Made by a program: the position numbers and the translations under genes. A DNA stretch of 64,000 nucleotides from the NCBI GenBank assembly GCA_001579985.1, contig LRSR01002576.1:1-64000 (forward strand). The letters are read 5' to 3'. The DNA comes from Hypsibius dujardini (lineage: Eukaryota > Tardigrada > Eutardigrada > Parachela > Hypsibiidae). Of the stretch, positions 61,001 to 64,000 are shown in pieces; within the stretch, counting starts at the first letter, position 1; every line of letters starts with the position of its first letter. The notes under the pieces were generated by a model. It worked only from the letters and a program-made list of their open reading frames with translations. It ran no database searches and was not told where the DNA came from.

Positions 61001-63732
61001 CGGCGACTGCTGCTGTTGATGCCGAGGACGACCATTCCGCTCTTCTCCTTTAAACAAACCCACAAATCTGTTGAATCTGTTGAATATTAATATTTTACGA
61101 TTTTGAAACAAAAAGTGAGTAACACAAAAAAATATAAAAAATATCTTAAGATTTTCATTTCAATCATACAAATGTATTGTAGGAATCTGTAGAGCATATC
61201 TATACCATATCCAGTGTAGTCCCGCTGACGGCCATAGACAGGTTTGGCGGGAACGGGGGGAAAGTCAACGATCGAGCTGGCGGGGACCTCACGCTTGCGT
61301 CTATGCAAATGGAAGAGACAATCGTGTTGGCAAATTGAGGAGTTGTGACCAAGATAGACTTCCACTTACGGTTCGCTGACGTCCTTCCCGGTCAAATAAA
61401 CCTCATATCGCTTATCGTCCTCCAGCACTTTTTGAATGTATCCGTACGAGATGACCTCCACTGAGGCATCCGCAGATGGGTCTGACGACACCCTCACCTG
61501 CAATGCATTGAAAGAATGACGCCTCAACCAATATGCATGTCTGCCGCCCCACCTATCTGGCAAATTGCCTACTGCCTTTTTCTTCGATTAGCTCTTTCCG
61601 TCTGTCTGCTTGATGTACTTTTAGTGATATCAGGCTGAATGCCTCTCAGCCCATGTAACTCCCTGAATCTATGAATGAAGATCTGTCTGTCAGTCTACCT
61701 GCCTGCCTGTATATATATTTCCTGTCTGCCTGCCTGCCTAACTGAGTGTATTATGTACAGGGTGATTCACTACCACATGGACACATTAACAAAATCACCA
61801 AAAATACGGTTTTCATTATTTTCATAAAGTTTCTTCAGATCATATGAAGCTTAACTGTTTTGCGTCTAAATACCTGGGTGGGATATTTCCGATTTCATTC
61901 TGTAAGGCAGGGGCACTGGCCACAAAAATTGGACGAAGTTGGCTGATATTTTTTGCCATTTTATGCCCATGACTGAATTTAATGATACGAAATTGAGCCA
62001 CCCTACTTCAAAAATCGGCTTATAGCGATTCCTAGCAGAACAGATACGCTTTACAAGGAGCCTTCTGGAAGGCAAATTGGTTAGGAAACCGATTTATGAA
62101 AATATTTTTATGAAAAAAATGGCGCCAAAAGTGCTTTTTTGATGTGTTTTGAAAACTTTCAGATCAAAAACATGTTGGATCGTTCCCGTTTCTAGTTTTT
62201 CAGTGCGAATATGCATAAGATGAGCATATTTGTTGCCCGAGTTGAGAGCCTAGAGTTGAAAAATGCTGAGATACAGCATGTGAAAAATCTTCCCTAATAT
62301 CAGATGGACAAGTTATCGACAGGCCTGGTTCTCTCAATCGATTAATTTAGACTCTTAAGTCATACATTTCTAATAGGCCATCGACAAACGTTCAGGAAAG
62401 TACAAAAAAATGCATAGGAAGAGCAATTACAGTGACCAAGAATACATTTTTTGTTCCGAGGAAAATAAAATGATCACCTTTTCTGGGCAGAGCTGCATGG
62501 GGTGGCTTACTGCTTTTTTTCCAAATTATTTGAAAGCTAACTTTTCCTAAACTGAATCATCTTTGTTTAAGCTAATCACAGAAACATGATCAGTTGCGCA
62601 CCGTTCCTCTGACAACTGATCGCGCGTGTCCACGAGTTAGTAAATCACCCTGTATACATATATGTCTGCCTGTCTTCTATTTCGATGTCGGTTTGTCCGT
62701 TTAAGTCGCCATGACTATCTGCCTGCCTGGTTTGTCTTTGTCTATTCGATTGGCTATCGGCCTCGGCATGGATACTTACGTTGACGATCCTGCCAGCCAT
62801 TCCCATGTTTTGGCGATTATGTTCTAGGAAAAGAAGACAATGTAATCGAACTAAACATTACTCTCACGCCAGTACCAAAAGCGGAAAAACATATAGCTCA
62901 ATCGAGGGAGATAACCTCGGTGACCGTACCTTTCACCTCCTCCAGCCAGATGTCGAAGGCCACGTTCCGGTAGATGTGCGGTTGAAAGGACTTTACAATC
63001 TTGTACGGGAACGGCGGACCTTCCTCTTCGTACTGTGACTGAACCGCCGGATCCTGACAATTTAAAAATCGATCAAAACATTATGCAAAAATATAAAAAC
63101 TGCTTCCAACTTAAATCGAACTTATTCAACTGAGCAAGAACGGCACTCAAACAACGCAAATTTAATTTAGTCATACTGCGACAAAAACACATCAAAAGAG
63201 CACCAATCAATCAAGCGCAACCAAACTAAACCAAATGGAGTTGAACTTGTTGATACATCAGCCAATCAATCCCCCACGTCCACATATTTTATTGACTGAA
63301 GCGAGCCGAGACTCCCACGAGCACTAGCACAAAGTGTTCAGCTTACCAAAAAAAGTTTCCATTTTATTTAAAATTTAACCTACTACACTAATACAAAGTG
63401 ATGGAAATTCATTTGCAAAGAGTTGTTTAACGAAACCGCTGAACTCACCACGAGGGGTCGCTGCGAAGCTGCAACGACAGCTCCTTCTTCCACAGCAACA
63501 ACAGCGTCTCTCGAAATTTCCCCTTTCTCTTCCGAACCACTATCAACAAAAGCAAAGTAAAGAAAAAATAGGAAATAAGTTGTCGCAAAAAACGAGTAGG
63601 CAAAAGACGACCGGAAAGGTATGAGATATTACAGCGCAGACACGGCTTCCGGATGGAGCATCAGTACGCTATAGGAGTGAATAGCTTCTCCCATCCCGAA
63701 CAGCCTGCCGTACAGCACTTCATACACCACCG
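58092..63732 (-). CDS. OTUD4-like protein: end of OTU domain, Tudor-like domain and disordered C-terminus (5' part off-window)
   Basis: Twelve exons visible: 63732-63633, 63539-63449, 63053-62930, 62823-62780, 61497-61370, 61300-61206, 61047-60867, 60508-60469, 60376-59974, 59887-59759, 59341-58991, 58573-58092. They give 721 C-terminal residues. The first exon, [11 protein letters not shown], matches the last helix of the OTU domain (LLYELLYEKVF in human OTUD4). The third has [16 protein letters not shown], matching the SLNPAVYRNVEYEIWL segment. A Tudor-like domain follows ([10 protein letters not shown]...[10 protein letters not shown]). The rest is Gln, Pro, Ser and Tyr-rich and low-complexity, as in OTUD4. 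OTUD4 is a deubiquitinase with RNA-granule links. The catalytic Cys and His exons are not in view. A 43-bp intron inside exon 9 was considered and rejected because it breaks the frame. Confidence 0.82.
58610..58930 (+). repeat. TCTG-rich tract in OTUD4-like intron
   Basis: About 320 bp of degenerate TCTG/TTTG/CCGT units that fill most of the 417-bp intron between the last two exons. Confidence 0.8.
59460..59690 (-). repeat. CAGA-rich tract in OTUD4-like intron
   Basis: Degenerate CAGA units with ACAT and CAGG variants across most of the intron between 59759 and 59341. Confidence 0.75.
60540..60850 (+). repeat. TCTG-rich tract in OTUD4-like intron
   Basis: Degenerate TCTG units, densest at 60715-60780 and 60830-60850. 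Confidence 0.75.
61680..61740 (+). repeat. TCTG tract beside the 895-bp transposon
   Basis: TCTG and CCTG units just left of the element's TA. Similar units resume right of it at 62660-62680, so the transposon appears inserted within or beside a repeat tract. Confidence 0.7.
61758..62652. mobile_element. 895-bp TA-flanked inverted-repeat DNA transposon, non-autonomous
   Basis: The ends CAGGGTGATTCACTACC (from 61758) and the reverse complement of CAGGGTGATTTACTAAC (ending 62652) form imperfect inverted repeats of about 22 bp. They are flanked by TA on both sides (61756-61757, 62653-62654). CAGGGTG ends plus a TA duplication are typical of Tc1/mariner relatives. The interior has only a 69-codon minus-strand frame (61866-62075) with no transposase motif I can see. 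The element therefore looks like a deletion derivative or large MITE. It sits inside an OTUD4-like intron. Confidence 0.75.
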
Positions 63733-64000
63733 CTGTGTGTGAATAAAAAGAAGGAGAAATAATTTTCGCGCTCACCTTGAAATGAATTGATTATCGTCCG
63801 TTACACACGGCAGGCAAGCAAACAGGCAGACAAACAAGGTAAAATGACGTAGCGGTTAAAAGTACCACATTAATCAAGGTAAAAGTGCACAAAGCGTGAA
63901 TAAAAGAAAACGGAGAACAAAAAGAGCAAACAAATAAATGCGGTTTGCCGGGCTCACTCGCTGTTTTTGATTCTCTCTCTTCTTTTTATCTGACTGCCTG
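63733..64000. other. Right-edge sequence, OTUD4-like intron
   Basis: No exon recognised. The upstream acceptor TTCACACACAG at 63733-63743 shows that this is intron, with short TCTG/CAGG pieces. Confidence 0.5.

Overview
The window is nuclear DNA of an invertebrate animal, most likely a bilaterian. The genes have many short GT-AG introns and encode animal proteins: Abl kinase, netrin, a GPR158-type receptor and a NRF-6-type acyltransferase. The clade cannot be fixed by eye. Degenerate TCTG/CAGA tetranucleotide tracts fill introns and intergenic DNA on both strands, and several TA-flanked inverted-repeat elements are present.

Layout. 1-5712: the first two coding exons of a GPR158-like orphan receptor (minus strand), the rest lying beyond the left edge. 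5713-9346: intergenic, with two inverted-repeat elements near 8.2-8.6 kb. 9347-13225: a complete ten-exon NRF-6-like acyltransferase (minus, 790 codons). 14896-31413: a complete Abl tyrosine kinase (plus, 8 exons, 1300 codons) with a myristoylation-type first exon, a 9.8-kb first intron and a phase-compatible candidate alternative first exon near 24.2 kb. 31414-36065: intergenic, holding a broken Ty3/gypsy-like fossil (minus). 36066-39074: a GT23 (FUT8-like) fucosyltransferase (minus, 4 exons, 481 codons). 40513-46228: a complete valyl-tRNA synthetase (plus, 17 exons, 1079 codons). 47323-56214: a complete netrin (plus, 9 exons, 757 codons). 56884-57592: a small unrecognised membrane-protein gene (minus). 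58092 to the right edge: the C-terminal 721 codons of an OTUD4-like protein (minus), whose OTU catalytic exons mostly lie off the window. An 895-bp inverted-repeat transposon sits in one of its introns.

Exon junctions were placed by hand from splice motifs, reading phase and similarity to known families. For the complete genes the exon lengths sum to an exact multiple of three, which supports the models. The genes do not form a pathway. Netrin (axon guidance ligand) and Abl (cytoskeletal kinase acting downstream of guidance receptors) are functionally related in animals, but their proximity here may be chance. Two head-to-head pairs (NRF-6-like/Abl and FUT8-like/VARS) have gaps of about 1.4-1.7 kb.
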